From: an uncultured Pseudoflavonifractor sp.
GTDB taxonomy: Bacteria > Bacillota > Clostridia > Oscillospirales > Oscillospiraceae
Length of the DNA stretch: 64,000 nucleotides
Assembly (NCBI GenBank): GCA_904419835.1
Contig: CAJFTA010000003.1
Span: forward strand, 1-64,000
Reading direction: 5' to 3'
The translations under genes were made by a program, and so were the position numbers. The notes under the pieces are model-generated. The model did not search any database. It saw only the letters and a program-made list of their open reading frames with translations, and had not been told where the DNA came from. Positions 26,634-34,696 of the stretch are shown here, piece after piece. The stretch's first letter is position 1, and every line of letters starts with the position of its first letter.

Positions 26634-27362
26634 CTATGTATCCCTGCTGTGCAGAATGGCCTCGGCCATCAGCATATCTGCCGGGGTTGTAATTTTGATG
26701 TTCTCATAGGAACCCTCTGTCAGGCAGACCTTCATACCAATGCGCTCCACCGCGCCGCAGTCATCGGTAATGGCCGCGCCGTCCTCCCCAGCTCTGCGCA
26801 GTGCGCCCAGCAGCAGGTCGCTGTCAAACACCTGAGGCGTCTGGACGGCAAAAAGCTGTGTCCGGTCCGGCGTCTCCACCACCACGCCATCCAACGCCCG
26901 CTTGACGGTGTCCTTCACCGGCACCGCCGGCGCGGCGGCGCCGCACTCCGCAGCCTTCCGGATGGCCGCGTCGATCACCTCCACTGTCACCAGCGGTCGG
27001 GCGCCGTCATGGACGGCAATAAGCTCCGCCCTGCCGCTCACCTCCTCCACGCCGATCAGCACGGAGTCCGCCCTGGTGGCGCCGCCAACCAGCACCTTTG
27101 TCACCTTGTCCAGCGCGCAGTCCCGGCAGAGCTGTCCCACCGGCACAATTAAATCCTCCCGGGTGACCACCACAATCTCCTGAATCCGCTCCGAGGCGCT
27201 CAGCGCCCGCAGCGTATGCATCAGGACGGGGATATCGTCCAGGGGCAGCAGGATTTTGTCCTGCCCCCCCATTCTCCGGGATGAACCTGCCGCAGGCACA
27301 ACCGCCGCGCACCGCGGCCCCTGCGGCTCCCGTTTCCTTCGCAGCCTTTTAATCAGTCCCAC
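26634..27362 (-). CDS. ispD: 2-C-methyl-D-erythritol 4-phosphate cytidylyltransferase
   Basis: MEP-pathway nucleotidyltransferase. From GTG 27362 (ribosome site GGGAGAAGGA) it has 242 residues. CTP-binding VVPAAGSSRRMGGQDK is followed by VHDGARPLV and VPVKDTVK. A basic N-terminal extension (IKRLRRKREPQG) precedes the fold. The longer ATG frame at 27428 has no ribosome site. Confidence 0.95.
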   Translation of the reverse strand: MGLIKRLRRKREPQGPRCAAVVPAAGSSRRMGGQDKILLPLDDIPVLMHTLRALSASERIQEIVVVTREDLIVPVGQLCRDCALDKVTKVLVGGATRADSVLIGVEEVSGRAELIAVHDGARPLVTVEVIDAAIRKAAECGAAAPAVPVKDTVKRALDGVVVETPDRTQLFAVQTPQVFDSDLLLGALRRAGEDGAAITDDCGAVERIGMKVCLTEGSYENIKITTPADMLMAEAILHSRDT

Positions 27363-27487
27363 GTTCCTTCTCCCTTTCAGGTAGCGTGCCCCGCCTTCTT
27401 TTCCGCCATGGATATACCAAAAAAGCACAACTTCCTCCCGACTCTTGACGCCCCCGCGTCAGCCGAGGGGAAGTTATGCTTCCGACG

Positions 27488-27513
27488 AGCCGCAGGCTTT
27501 CCGGCCTGCGGCA
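27488..27513. terminator. GC hairpin between carD and ispD
   Basis: GCCGCAGGC (27489-27497) pairs with GCCTGCGGC (27504-27512), loop TTTCCG. No T-run follows in the direction of transcription, so it is at most a weak attenuator or a pause/processing site. Confidence 0.4.
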
Positions 27514-27537
27514 GACAATCCTTCTTTTCTATCTTTA

Positions 27538-28014
27538 TTAGGCCATCGCGCCGTTTATACGCGCTTCCACGTCCTCGTAGCTGGCATTCTGTGAGAGGAC
27601 AATCTCAGAAATCAAAATCTGCTTTGCAGAGTGCAGCATCTTGCGCTCCCCGGTGGAGAGTCCCCGGTCCACATCGCGGCGCATCAGCCCCTTGACCACC
27701 CGGGCCACCTCCAGCAGATCGCCGCTCTTTAGGCGCATCATGTTTTCCCGGTAGCGGCGGTTCCAGTTCTGGGTCATATCCACCTCAATGTCCCGTATGG
27801 CGGCAAGGACCCTGTCTGCCTCGTCCCGTCTGCAGACAGGCCGCACACCTATCTCCTCGCTGTGCTCCGTGGGGACCATAACCAGCATCCCGCCAACAGG
27901 CAGCTTGAGAATGTAGTACTCCCGCACCACACCGTTTACCTTCTTGCGGACAATGCTGTCTACTACGCCTGCACCGTGCATTGGATGGACGATTTTATCG
28001 CCTACCTGAAACAT
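27538..28014 (-). CDS. carD: CarD-family transcriptional regulator
   Basis: 158 residues from ATG 28014 (GGAGGTGTAAC upstream). The N-terminal RNA polymerase-interacting domain reads MFQVGDKIVHPMHGAGVVDSI here split at VHP; the C-terminal helical domain holds KSGDLLEVARVVKGLM. CarD binds the RNAP beta subunit and tunes open-complex stability, notably at rRNA promoters. Encoded ahead of ispD and ispF as in many clostridia. Confidence 0.94.
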   Translation of the reverse strand: MFQVGDKIVHPMHGAGVVDSIVRKKVNGVVREYYILKLPVGGMLVMVPTEHSEEIGVRPVCRRDEADRVLAAIRDIEVDMTQNWNRRYRENMMRLKSGDLLEVARVVKGLMRRDVDRGLSTGERKMLHSAKQILISEIVLSQNASYEDVEARINGAMA

Positions 28015-28044
28015 GTTACACCTCCAGTTACCGCTCATACCTCC

Positions 28045-28092
28045 ACTATACTTTTATAGTTATATTATAGTCAATTTTCGCTCATTTTGCAA
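28045..28092 (-). promoter_or_regulatory. Two overlapping sigma-A promoters for carD
   Basis: P1: TTGCAA (28087-28092), 17 bases, TATAAT (28064-28069). P2: TTGACT (28069-28074), 18 bases, TATAGT (28045-28050), using bases inside the P1 -10 region. Predicted starts are about 18 bases apart, and only one polymerase can occupy the site at a time. Confidence 0.75.
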
Positions 28093-28134
28093 GGGAAAAA
28101 CGGCAAAATCATTAACCAAACTGTAAATATTGTG

Positions 28135-28171
28135 AAAAAGCGGCCTGTTTTCAGAAGAAAACAGGCCGCTT
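28135..28171 (-). terminator. Terminator after ispH-rpsA
   Basis: A 15-bp stem (28138-28152 with 28157-28171, AAGCGGCCTGTTTTC and complement, loop of four) followed on the minus strand by TTTTC. It ends the long rpiR-to-rpsA operon. Confidence 0.9.
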
Positions 28172-28193
28172 CCGGGCTTTGCCTATTGTGGAA

Positions 28194-30215
28194 TTACTCC
28201 GCGTCGGTACCGGCAAAGTCGCCGGCCACCTCGGTGCCCTCGCTGTCAGAGGTGGCAACCAGAGCGTCGGCGCCGTCAGCATCGGCGGCGGAAGAGCGCT
28301 GGGCATCCTCCAGCAGAGCGCGGATGGACAGGGAAACCTTTTTGCGGTCCATGTCGATATCGGTGATCTTCACATCTACCATCTGGCCCTCGCTGAGCAC
28401 ATCGCCGGGCTTGTCGATGCGGTGATCGGCAATCTGGGAGATGTGGATCAGGCCGTCCACGCCGGGGACGATCTCGGCAAAGGCGCCGAAGGTCATCAGC
28501 TTGACCACCTTGACGTTGGCGGTGTCGCCCACGCCGTACTTGGTGGTGAACACAGTCCAGGGATCCTGGCTGCGGTCCTTCATGCCCAGGGAGATCTTCT
28601 TCTTCTCCTTGTCGAAGGAAATGACGTACACCTCCACGGTGTCGCCCACCTTCACCACCTCAGAGGGGTGCTTGATACGGCTCCAGGAGAGCTCAGAGAT
28701 GTGGACCATGCCGTCCACGCCGCCGATGTCCACAAAGGCGCCGTAGGAAGTCAGGGACTTCACGGTGCCGGTGTACTTCTTGCCCTCCTCGATGTTCTCC
28801 CACACCTCGGCGGCCTTGGCGGCGCGCTCCTCGGCGGTGACAGCGCGGATGGAGCCCACCACGCGGCGGCGGGCGCGGTTAACCTCAGTGATGCGGAGGC
28901 GGACGTGCTTCTTCAGCAGCTCGCTCATGGGAGTCTCGCGGGGCAGGCCAGTCTGGGAGGCGGGCACAAACACCCGGACGCCCTTGATGCTGACCACAAC
29001 GCCGCCCTTGTTCTCCTCGGTGACAACGCCCTCGACAGTGGTGTGATCCTCACGGGCCTGCTCAATATCGTCCCAGCTCTTGACGGTGTCGAGACGCTTC
29101 TTGGACAGGGTGACAACACCCTCCTGATCGTTGACGCGCATGACATAGGTCTCGATCTCGTCGCCCACGTGGACCAGATCTTCGACCTTTACAGTGGGAT
29201 CGTCGGTCAGCTCAGACACCGGTATGTAACCGGCGTGCTTGGTGCCGAGATCGACATAGATCTCAGTGGGCGTAATGCCAGTGACAACGCCTGTAACCTT
29301 CTCCCCTGTATTTAAAGTTTTGATCGATTTCTCCAGCATTTCAGCGAAGGATTCCTCGATCTCCATGGTTTCGTCGCTCATTTTGTCATAGACCTCCTTT
29401 ATAATCCACCCGGGCGTGGACGCACCCGCGGTGATTCCAATAGAAGCCTTCCCGTACAGGTTGGAAGGTTCCAGATCCTCCGCCCCTTCGATCCAGAGGA
29501 CCTGAGGACAGAGGGCCGCGCACAGCTCCGCAAGCCTTCTCGTATTGGAGCTCTTGCGGTCTCCAATTACAATCATGGCATCACTTTGGGCGGCCAGAGC
29601 CTGGGCCGCTTCCTGGCGCTTGCACGTAGCACTACATATTGTATCAAAAACTTTTAAATTTGTACACTCTTTTTTTGCTTTTTCTACGCACAAATCCCAA
29701 CTTTTTCTGGCAGCGGTGGTTTGAGAAACCAAAGTAAGGGGCTTTTCCCGGTTTTCAGGCTCTTTCTCCAGCCATTTTCCCAGCGCCTCCGCGTTCTCCA
29801 AAACCACCGGATGGGCGCACCATCCGGCAATCGCGGTGATCTCCGGATGGTTGGGCGTCCCGATGATAACGGGCTGTCGGCCCGCCTGCTCCGCCTCGGC
29901 CACAATTCTGTGAATGCGGGACACATTGGGGCAGGTGGCATCCAGAATTTCCCCCCGGGCCCTCAGCACCTCATGGACCGCCCTGGGTTCACCGTGGGAC
30001 CGGATAAGCACCGCCGCTCCCTCGGGGACCTCCTCGGGCCGCGACACGCTGGTCAGGCCCATGGACTCCAGATGGCGCACCACGCTGTCGTTGTGAATCA
30101 GGCTGCCCAGCATGACGCATCGCTTCCCGGAGGCGGCCGCCTGCTCCGCCATCTCCACCGCCCGCTTGACGCCGTAGCAGAAGCCGGCGTGCTCCGCCAT
30201 TGTCACCCTGCTCAT
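28194..30215 (-). CDS. ispH-rpsA: IspH (HMBPP reductase) fused to ribosomal protein S1-like domains
   Basis: 673 residues joining two functions. Residues 1 to about 282 are IspH, the last MEP-pathway enzyme, with the three iron-sulfur cysteines in HAGFCYGVKRAV, LDATCPNVSR and CSATCKRQEAA. From about 300 to 630 are four S1 RNA-binding repeats (for example GVVTGITPTEIYVDLGTK and GTVKSLTSYGAFVDIGG). The Asp/Glu/Ala-rich end is unstructured. This fusion is known in Clostridia. It means the start of isoprenoid supply and mRNA binding to the ribosome share one polypeptide. Start overlaps plsC by four bases. Confidence 0.96.
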   Translation of the reverse strand: MSRVTMAEHAGFCYGVKRAVEMAEQAAASGKRCVMLGSLIHNDSVVRHLESMGLTSVSRPEEVPEGAAVLIRSHGEPRAVHEVLRARGEILDATCPNVSRIHRIVAEAEQAGRQPVIIGTPNHPEITAIAGWCAHPVVLENAEALGKWLEKEPENREKPLTLVSQTTAARKSWDLCVEKAKKECTNLKVFDTICSATCKRQEAAQALAAQSDAMIVIGDRKSSNTRRLAELCAALCPQVLWIEGAEDLEPSNLYGKASIGITAGASTPGWIIKEVYDKMSDETMEIEESFAEMLEKSIKTLNTGEKVTGVVTGITPTEIYVDLGTKHAGYIPVSELTDDPTVKVEDLVHVGDEIETYVMRVNDQEGVVTLSKKRLDTVKSWDDIEQAREDHTTVEGVVTEENKGGVVVSIKGVRVFVPASQTGLPRETPMSELLKKHVRLRITEVNRARRRVVGSIRAVTAEERAAKAAEVWENIEEGKKYTGTVKSLTSYGAFVDIGGVDGMVHISELSWSRIKHPSEVVKVGDTVEVYVISFDKEKKKISLGMKDRSQDPWTVFTTKYGVGDTANVKVVKLMTFGAFAEIVPGVDGLIHISQIADHRIDKPGDVLSEGQMVDVKITDIDMDRKKVSLSIRALLEDAQRSSAADADGADALVATSDSEGTEVAGDFAGTDAE

Positions 30216-30829
30216 GCCGCCTTGGCCCCCAGGGCGTGGATGCGCTCCATCAGCTCTTCGGCGATCTCCTTATACTCCTCCGCGGTTCCCTTTTTGCTCT
30301 CCACATGGGGATAGTATGGCTCACCGATCACGATATTAGTAAACCGGAACCACTTCTTTTTTTCCGGGATGTAAACCGGGACAATCGGCGCGCCGGTACG
30401 GACGGCTAACATGGCCGCGCCGCTCTTGGCCTCGCTCTCGTGGCCATGCTTATCCACGCCGCCCTTTACGCGGGTGCCCTCGGGGAAGAGCAGCACCTTT
30501 TCACCGCTCTTTAGGTACTTGATAGCGGTCTTGATGGCGGTCACGTCGGACTTGCCGCGGTCGACGGCAAATACCCCTGCCTTTTTCAGCAGCCAGCCCA
30601 GCACCGGGATGTTCATAAACTCGGACTTGGCCATGGGCCGGAGCTGATACTTCCGCCCCACCGCCATCACCAGGCAGACCGGGTCGTTCAGACAGGAGTG
30701 GTTGGCGCAGAACAGGGCCCCGCCCTGGGGCAGGTTCTCTTTCCCGATGGCCCGGCAGGGGTGGCACAGGCTGAAGAAGGGCCAGATAATGGTCCACAGA
30801 ATGGAATATACTCTATATATGCTTCTCAT
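30212..30829 (-). CDS. plsC: 1-acyl-sn-glycerol-3-phosphate acyltransferase
   Basis: Phospholipid biosynthesis enzyme of 205 residues with the HX4D motif in NHSCLNDPV, the substrate block FPEGTRVKGG and a hydrophobic N-terminus (YSILWTIIWPFFSL) for membrane association. Start overlaps the cmk stop by four bases; the cmk-plsC-ispH order is conserved in clostridia. Confidence 0.94.
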   Translation of the reverse strand: MRSIYRVYSILWTIIWPFFSLCHPCRAIGKENLPQGGALFCANHSCLNDPVCLVMAVGRKYQLRPMAKSEFMNIPVLGWLLKKAGVFAVDRGKSDVTAIKTAIKYLKSGEKVLLFPEGTRVKGGVDKHGHESEAKSGAAMLAVRTGAPIVPVYIPEKKKWFRFTNIVIGEPYYPHVESKKGTAEEYKEIAEELMERIHALGAKAA

Positions 30830-31503
30830 GCGTCCAGACGCTCCTTAATGGTTTTCAGCAGCACCTCATAGCTCTCTTCCAGGGAGTTGCCGGTGGTATC
30901 CACCGGAATCGCGTCCTCCGCCTTGCGCAGCGGCGCGGCGGCCCGCTGGGTGTCCTTTTCATCCCGGGCCACGATCTCGGAGAGCACAGTGTCGTAATCA
31001 CTGTCCACGCCCCGCTCCTTCAGCTCGGCATACCGGCGGCGAGCCCGATCCTCGGAGGTGGCGGTGAGAAAGATCTTTACGTCTGCCTCCGGCAGCACCA
31101 CAGTACCGATATCCCGGCCGTCCATAATCACATTCTGCCGCCGGGCCAGATCCCGCTGCATATCCATCAGGAAGGCTCTCACCTCGGGGACCGCAGACAC
31201 CGCTGAGGCATAGCGGGAGATCTCGGGCAGACGGATCTCCTCGCTCACATCCTCATTGTCCAGGTACATATGCTGGAGGCCGTCCGCACCGTGGCGCAGG
31301 TCAATGGACAGCCCGGGCAGCATGCCGATTACGGCGCCGCTGTCCTCCGGCGAAATGCCGCTGCGCCAGGCGGCCAGCCCCACCGTGCGGTAAATGGCGC
31401 CTGTGTCCACATAGAGATACCCAAGGGATTTGGCCAGCATCCTGGCCAGTGTGCTCTTTCCCGCGCCGGACGGCCCGTCCACCGCAATGCTTCTGTACTT
31501 CAA
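30826..31503 (-). CDS. cmk: Cytidylate kinase
   Basis: Phosphorylates CMP and dCMP. 225 residues from a TTG start at 31503, supported by GGGAGGAG eight bases upstream and the family start YRSIAVDGPSGAGKST. The frame runs 23 codons further but that part resembles nothing. NMP-binding blocks VMDGRDIGTVV and ATSEDRARRRY are present. TTG and the upstream stop share bases (TTGA). Confidence 0.94.
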   Translation of the reverse strand: MKYRSIAVDGPSGAGKSTLARMLAKSLGYLYVDTGAIYRTVGLAAWRSGISPEDSGAVIGMLPGLSIDLRHGADGLQHMYLDNEDVSEEIRLPEISRYASAVSAVPEVRAFLMDMQRDLARRQNVIMDGRDIGTVVLPEADVKIFLTATSEDRARRRYAELKERGVDSDYDTVLSEIVARDEKDTQRAAAPLRKAEDAIPVDTTGNSLEESYEVLLKTIKERLDA

Positions 31504-32762
31504 TATAAATCTCCTCCCGCCTGTAATACAGTCTCCGCGGCAGATTCTCCCGCCGCATGGCCGGTAGACCACGCAATCTGAAGATTAAAGCCGCCGGTGT
31601 AGGCGTCGGCGTCCAGCACCTCACCTGCAAAGTAAACGCCCTTTACAAGCTTTGACTGCATTGTCTTGGGATCCACCTCGGTCACCTTGATGCCGCCAGA
31701 GGTCACAATGGCCTCCTCCACCGGCCGGGGACCGGTAATCTCCACCGGAAAGCCCTTCAGCAGCTCCAGCAGCCGCCTCCGCCCCTCCCGGGTCACAGAG
31801 TTGGCCTTTGTCCCGGCCGGGATGCCGGTCAGCTCCGCCAGCACCGGCACCATCAGCCGGGGGACCAGGCCGTCCAGCACATTGTGAAATTCCCGGTTGG
31901 GGTTCTCCCCCAGGTCCCGCAGGAGGCGGGCGTCCAGGGTCTTCTCGTCCAGCGCCGGCTTCATGTCAATCCAGACCGTGTAGTGCTCCTTGTCAAAGTC
32001 CCGCATATGGGCGCTGGCGCTGAGAATCAGAGGCCCGGAGAGGCCGAAATGGGTGAACAGCATCTCCCCCTGCTCCTGGTAAATCACCTTTTTCTTGCTG
32101 TTTTTCACCTTAATCGCCACGTTCCGCAGGGAAAGCCCCTGCATTCTGCGGCACAGTTCTCCCTCTGCCACCAGCGGCACCAGGGAGGGCTTGGGCGGAA
32201 TGATGGTGTGGCCCAGCGCCGCCGCCATCTGATAGCCGTCGCCGGTGGAACCGGTCAGCGGATAAGAGACGCCGCCGGTGGCAAGGATAACCGCCTTACA
32301 ATGGTACTCACCCCGCTCCGTGCGCACCCGCAGGCCCTCCCCGGAGGAGCGGATATCCGCCGCACGCTCCTCCCGGATCTCCACCCCCGCCCGGCGCAGC
32401 CCCAACAACAGAGCGTCGATGATATCCGCCGCCTTGTCAGACTGGGGAAACACCCGGTTCCCCCGCTCCGTCTTGAGGGTCACCCCCAGAGAGGTAAAGA
32501 GCTCCTTTACCGACGCGGGTGGGAATCGAGTCACCGAGCTGGTGAGAAACCGGCCGTTGTGGGGGATGTTCTTCAATACCTCGTCGGGGCCGCAGTCGTT
32601 GGTGACGTTGCAGCGGCCCTTTCCGGTGATGTACAGCTTGCGGCCCAGCTTCTGGTTGCGTTCCAGCAGTATGACGGACGCCCCGTTCCGGGCCGCGGTG
32701 AGGGCGGCCATGCAGCCCGCCGCGCCGCCGCCAATGACAACAATCTCTGTCTCTATGGTCAA
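31500..32762 (-). CDS. HI0933/BaiN-type FAD flavoprotein
   Basis: 420-residue NAD(P)/FAD-dependent oxidoreductase of the HI0933 family. The dinucleotide loop is IVVIGGGAAGCMAALTAA, with GRKLYITGKGRCNVTND and the C-terminal FAGEVLDADAYTGGFNLQ typical of the family. The substrate is unknown; one member (BaiN) reduces bile acids, but most are uncharacterised and this sequence alone does not support that role. Four-base overlaps with both neighbours. Confidence 0.9.
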   Translation of the reverse strand: MTIETEIVVIGGGAAGCMAALTAARNGASVILLERNQKLGRKLYITGKGRCNVTNDCGPDEVLKNIPHNGRFLTSSVTRFPPASVKELFTSLGVTLKTERGNRVFPQSDKAADIIDALLLGLRRAGVEIREERAADIRSSGEGLRVRTERGEYHCKAVILATGGVSYPLTGSTGDGYQMAAALGHTIIPPKPSLVPLVAEGELCRRMQGLSLRNVAIKVKNSKKKVIYQEQGEMLFTHFGLSGPLILSASAHMRDFDKEHYTVWIDMKPALDEKTLDARLLRDLGENPNREFHNVLDGLVPRLMVPVLAELTGIPAGTKANSVTREGRRRLLELLKGFPVEITGPRPVEEAIVTSGGIKVTEVDPKTMQSKLVKGVYFAGEVLDADAYTGGFNLQIAWSTGHAAGESAAETVLQAGGDLY

Positions 32763-33646
32763 GTTCCCCCGCTCCTATCTGTTCCGTCTTCAATTTTTTC
32801 ATAGACCTCATACTCGTCCCAGATCTTCTCCAGCTTTCCAAAGGTCTCGGACAGGTCGTCGTTCTTCTTCCGGCCCACCGCCACAATCAGGGCGTTAATC
32901 AGGGAGAGGGGCGCCACAAGGGAGTCCACAAAGGACGCCATGTCACTCTTGGCCAGCAAGGCGTGGTCGGCAATGGCCGCCAGCGGGGACGCCTCGCTGT
33001 CCGTAACGGCCAGCACCGTGGCCCCCTGCTTCCGCGCAAACTCCATGGCCCGCACCGTCCGCCGGGAGTAGCGCGGGAAACTGACGCCGATGACCACGTC
33101 GCCCTCCCCCACCCGGAGCAGCTGCTCAAAGAGCTCACTGGCGGCAGAGGTATGCACCACCACCACATTGTCAAAAATCAGATTGAAATAGAAGCCCAGA
33201 AAGCTGGTAATGGCGGAGGCGGAGCGGATACCCATAATATAGATCCGTCTGGCGGACACAATGGCGTCCACAGAGGCGGTGAACGCCTCCCGGTTGGTCT
33301 CCTCCATGGTCAGGCGGATTTTCTCCATATCCGCCTGCATCACCATGGAGAGAATATCGTGGTCACCGATACGGTCATTGGACACCTCAATCCGCTGGAT
33401 GCTGGTGAGCTTGTTGCGGATCATCTCCTGTAAAGCCTTCTGCATGGCGGGGTATCCGTCGTATCCCAGCTCTGCCGCAAAGCGGACCACCGTGGACTCG
33501 CTGACGTTCACCGTCTTGCCCAGCTTGCTGGCCGTCATAAAGGCGGCCTTGTCATAGGACTCCAGTATAAAATTGGCAATGAGCTTCTGCCCCTTGGAGA
33601 AGGTGCTCATATTGGACTGAATGGATGCTAGAACATCTCTCGGCAT
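32759..33646 (-). CDS. MurR/RpiR-family transcriptional regulator
   Basis: 295 residues from ATG 33646 (AGGAGGTCGCATTC upstream). The N-terminal winged helix (about 1-77, TMSKLGKTVNVSESTVVRFA as T-ASKLGKTVNVSEST) is followed by a SIS sugar-phosphate-binding domain (about 125-260, IMGIRSASAITSFLG and VIGVSFPRYSRRT). RpiR proteins respond to phosphosugars. Heading an operon for nucleotide, lipid and isoprenoid genes is unusual; no sugar gene lies beside it. Confidence 0.92.
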   Translation of the reverse strand: MPRDVLASIQSNMSTFSKGQKLIANFILESYDKAAFMTASKLGKTVNVSESTVVRFAAELGYDGYPAMQKALQEMIRNKLTSIQRIEVSNDRIGDHDILSMVMQADMEKIRLTMEETNREAFTASVDAIVSARRIYIMGIRSASAITSFLGFYFNLIFDNVVVVHTSAASELFEQLLRVGEGDVVIGVSFPRYSRRTVRAMEFARKQGATVLAVTDSEASPLAAIADHALLAKSDMASFVDSLVAPLSLINALIVAVGRKKNDDLSETFGKLEKIWDEYEVYEKIEDGTDRSGGT

Positions 33647-33751
33647 GAATGCGACCTCCTGCGTCTGCACAATGAAGCTGTCCGGCCCCGGTCTATGGCT
33701 GCCTGCTAAGTCGCCGGTATACCGTTCGGCGCCGGATATGCGGCAAAGATA

Positions 33752-33898
33752 CCGCGCATCAGCCGTGCGCCGGGCTGATGCGCGGGCAAGCCGCAGCGCG
33801 GCTCACAGAGCGGCAGGCATCGCCGCCTGTCACAGTCTTTCGGAAAAACAGCGCGGCTGTTTCGCCGCGCGGAGGCAGCCGCCCTGAATAGGCGGCTG
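33752..33898. other. Array of five intergenic stem-loops
   Basis: The 305-base gap between the RpiR gene and rluB has no gene. It holds five hairpins: 752-785 (13 bp, CCGCGCATCAGCC), 789-803 (6 bp), 812-831 (7 bp), 851-870 (7 bp, GCGCGGC) and 876-898 (8 bp, CAGCCGCC), all plus 33000. The fourth is the minus-strand terminator listed separately. The fifth is followed by TTTTAA on the plus strand. This layout resembles the array near 60.4 kb. Confidence 0.75.
33843..33870 (-). terminator. Terminator of the M50-to-rluB operon
   Basis: GCGCGGC (33851-33857) pairs with GCCGCGC (33864-33870). Read leftward the stem is followed by TGTTTTT. It lies about 80 bases after the rluB stop. Confidence 0.75.
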
Positions 33899-33951
33899 TT
33901 TTAATGATAGCGGTTATCCGTAAGAAAATCAACTGTCTTTTCCGGGTGGGA

Positions 33952-34677
33952 TTATGTCTCCTCTCCCCGCTCCCCCAGCGCCAGCCGGAGCTCCCGGAGC
34001 GTCAGCCGCCGCCACTCCCCCGGGCGGAGGCCGCCCAGGGTCAGGTCGCCCTCCCGCACCCGTTTGAGGCGCTTTACCTCCAGACCCGCCAGGGCGCACA
34101 TTCTGCGCACCTGACGGTTTCGCCCCTCATGAATGACCACGGACAGCCGGGCCCGGGCGGCGCCCTCCCGGCTGAGCACCCCCACCTTGGCGGGTGAGAG
34201 CGGCACGCCGTCCAGCTCCATGGGGCCGGACAGCACCGGAAGCGCTCGATCCACGTCCCCCTCTACTGTCACCAGGTACTCCTTCTCCACCTGGTGGCTG
34301 GGGTGAATCAGCCGCTGGGTAAAGTCCCCGTCGTCCGTCATCAGCAGCAGGCCCTCCGAATCCAGGTCCAGCCGCCCCACCGGCCAGACCCGGGCGCCGC
34401 AGCCAGACACCAGCTGCGCTACCGTCCTGCGCCCCCGCTCGTCGGAGAGGGTGGTTACATAGCCCCTGGGCTTATAAAGCATCAGGTATGTATGGGCGCC
34501 CGCCGGGCGGACGGGCTTCCCGTCCAGCCGGATGTCATCCTGCTTCGGGTCTGCCTTTTCGCCCAGCGCGGCGGTGCGGCCATTGACCGTCACCCTGCCC
34601 GCCGAGAGGTACTCCTCCGCCCGCCGGCGGGAGGCCAGGCCGGCGGCAGACAATATTTTCTGGATTCTCTCTTCCAT
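33952..34677 (-). CDS. rluB: Pseudouridine synthase, RluB/RsuA type
   Basis: Modifies uridine in the large-subunit rRNA. 241 residues: an N-terminal S4 RNA-binding domain (ERIQKILSAAGLASRRRAEEYL and GRVTVNG) followed by a catalytic domain with the active-site aspartate in VGRLDLDSEGLLLMT. RNRQVRRMC near the C-terminus fits the RluB group. Last gene of its operon. RsuA (16S) cannot be excluded, but the neighbours scpA-scpB favour RluB. Confidence 0.93.
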   Translation of the reverse strand: MEERIQKILSAAGLASRRRAEEYLSAGRVTVNGRTAALGEKADPKQDDIRLDGKPVRPAGAHTYLMLYKPRGYVTTLSDERGRRTVAQLVSGCGARVWPVGRLDLDSEGLLLMTDDGDFTQRLIHPSHQVEKEYLVTVEGDVDRALPVLSGPMELDGVPLSPAKVGVLSREGAARARLSVVIHEGRNRQVRRMCALAGLEVKRLKRVREGDLTLGGLRPGEWRRLTLRELRLALGERGEET

Positions 34678-34696
34678 AAGCTGCCTCCGAATTTCG

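Noticed and set aside
28179..29315. Plus-strand frame of 378 codons opposite the S1 domains
   Set aside because: Low-complexity Leu/Gly/His/Asp translation, antisense to a conserved gene.
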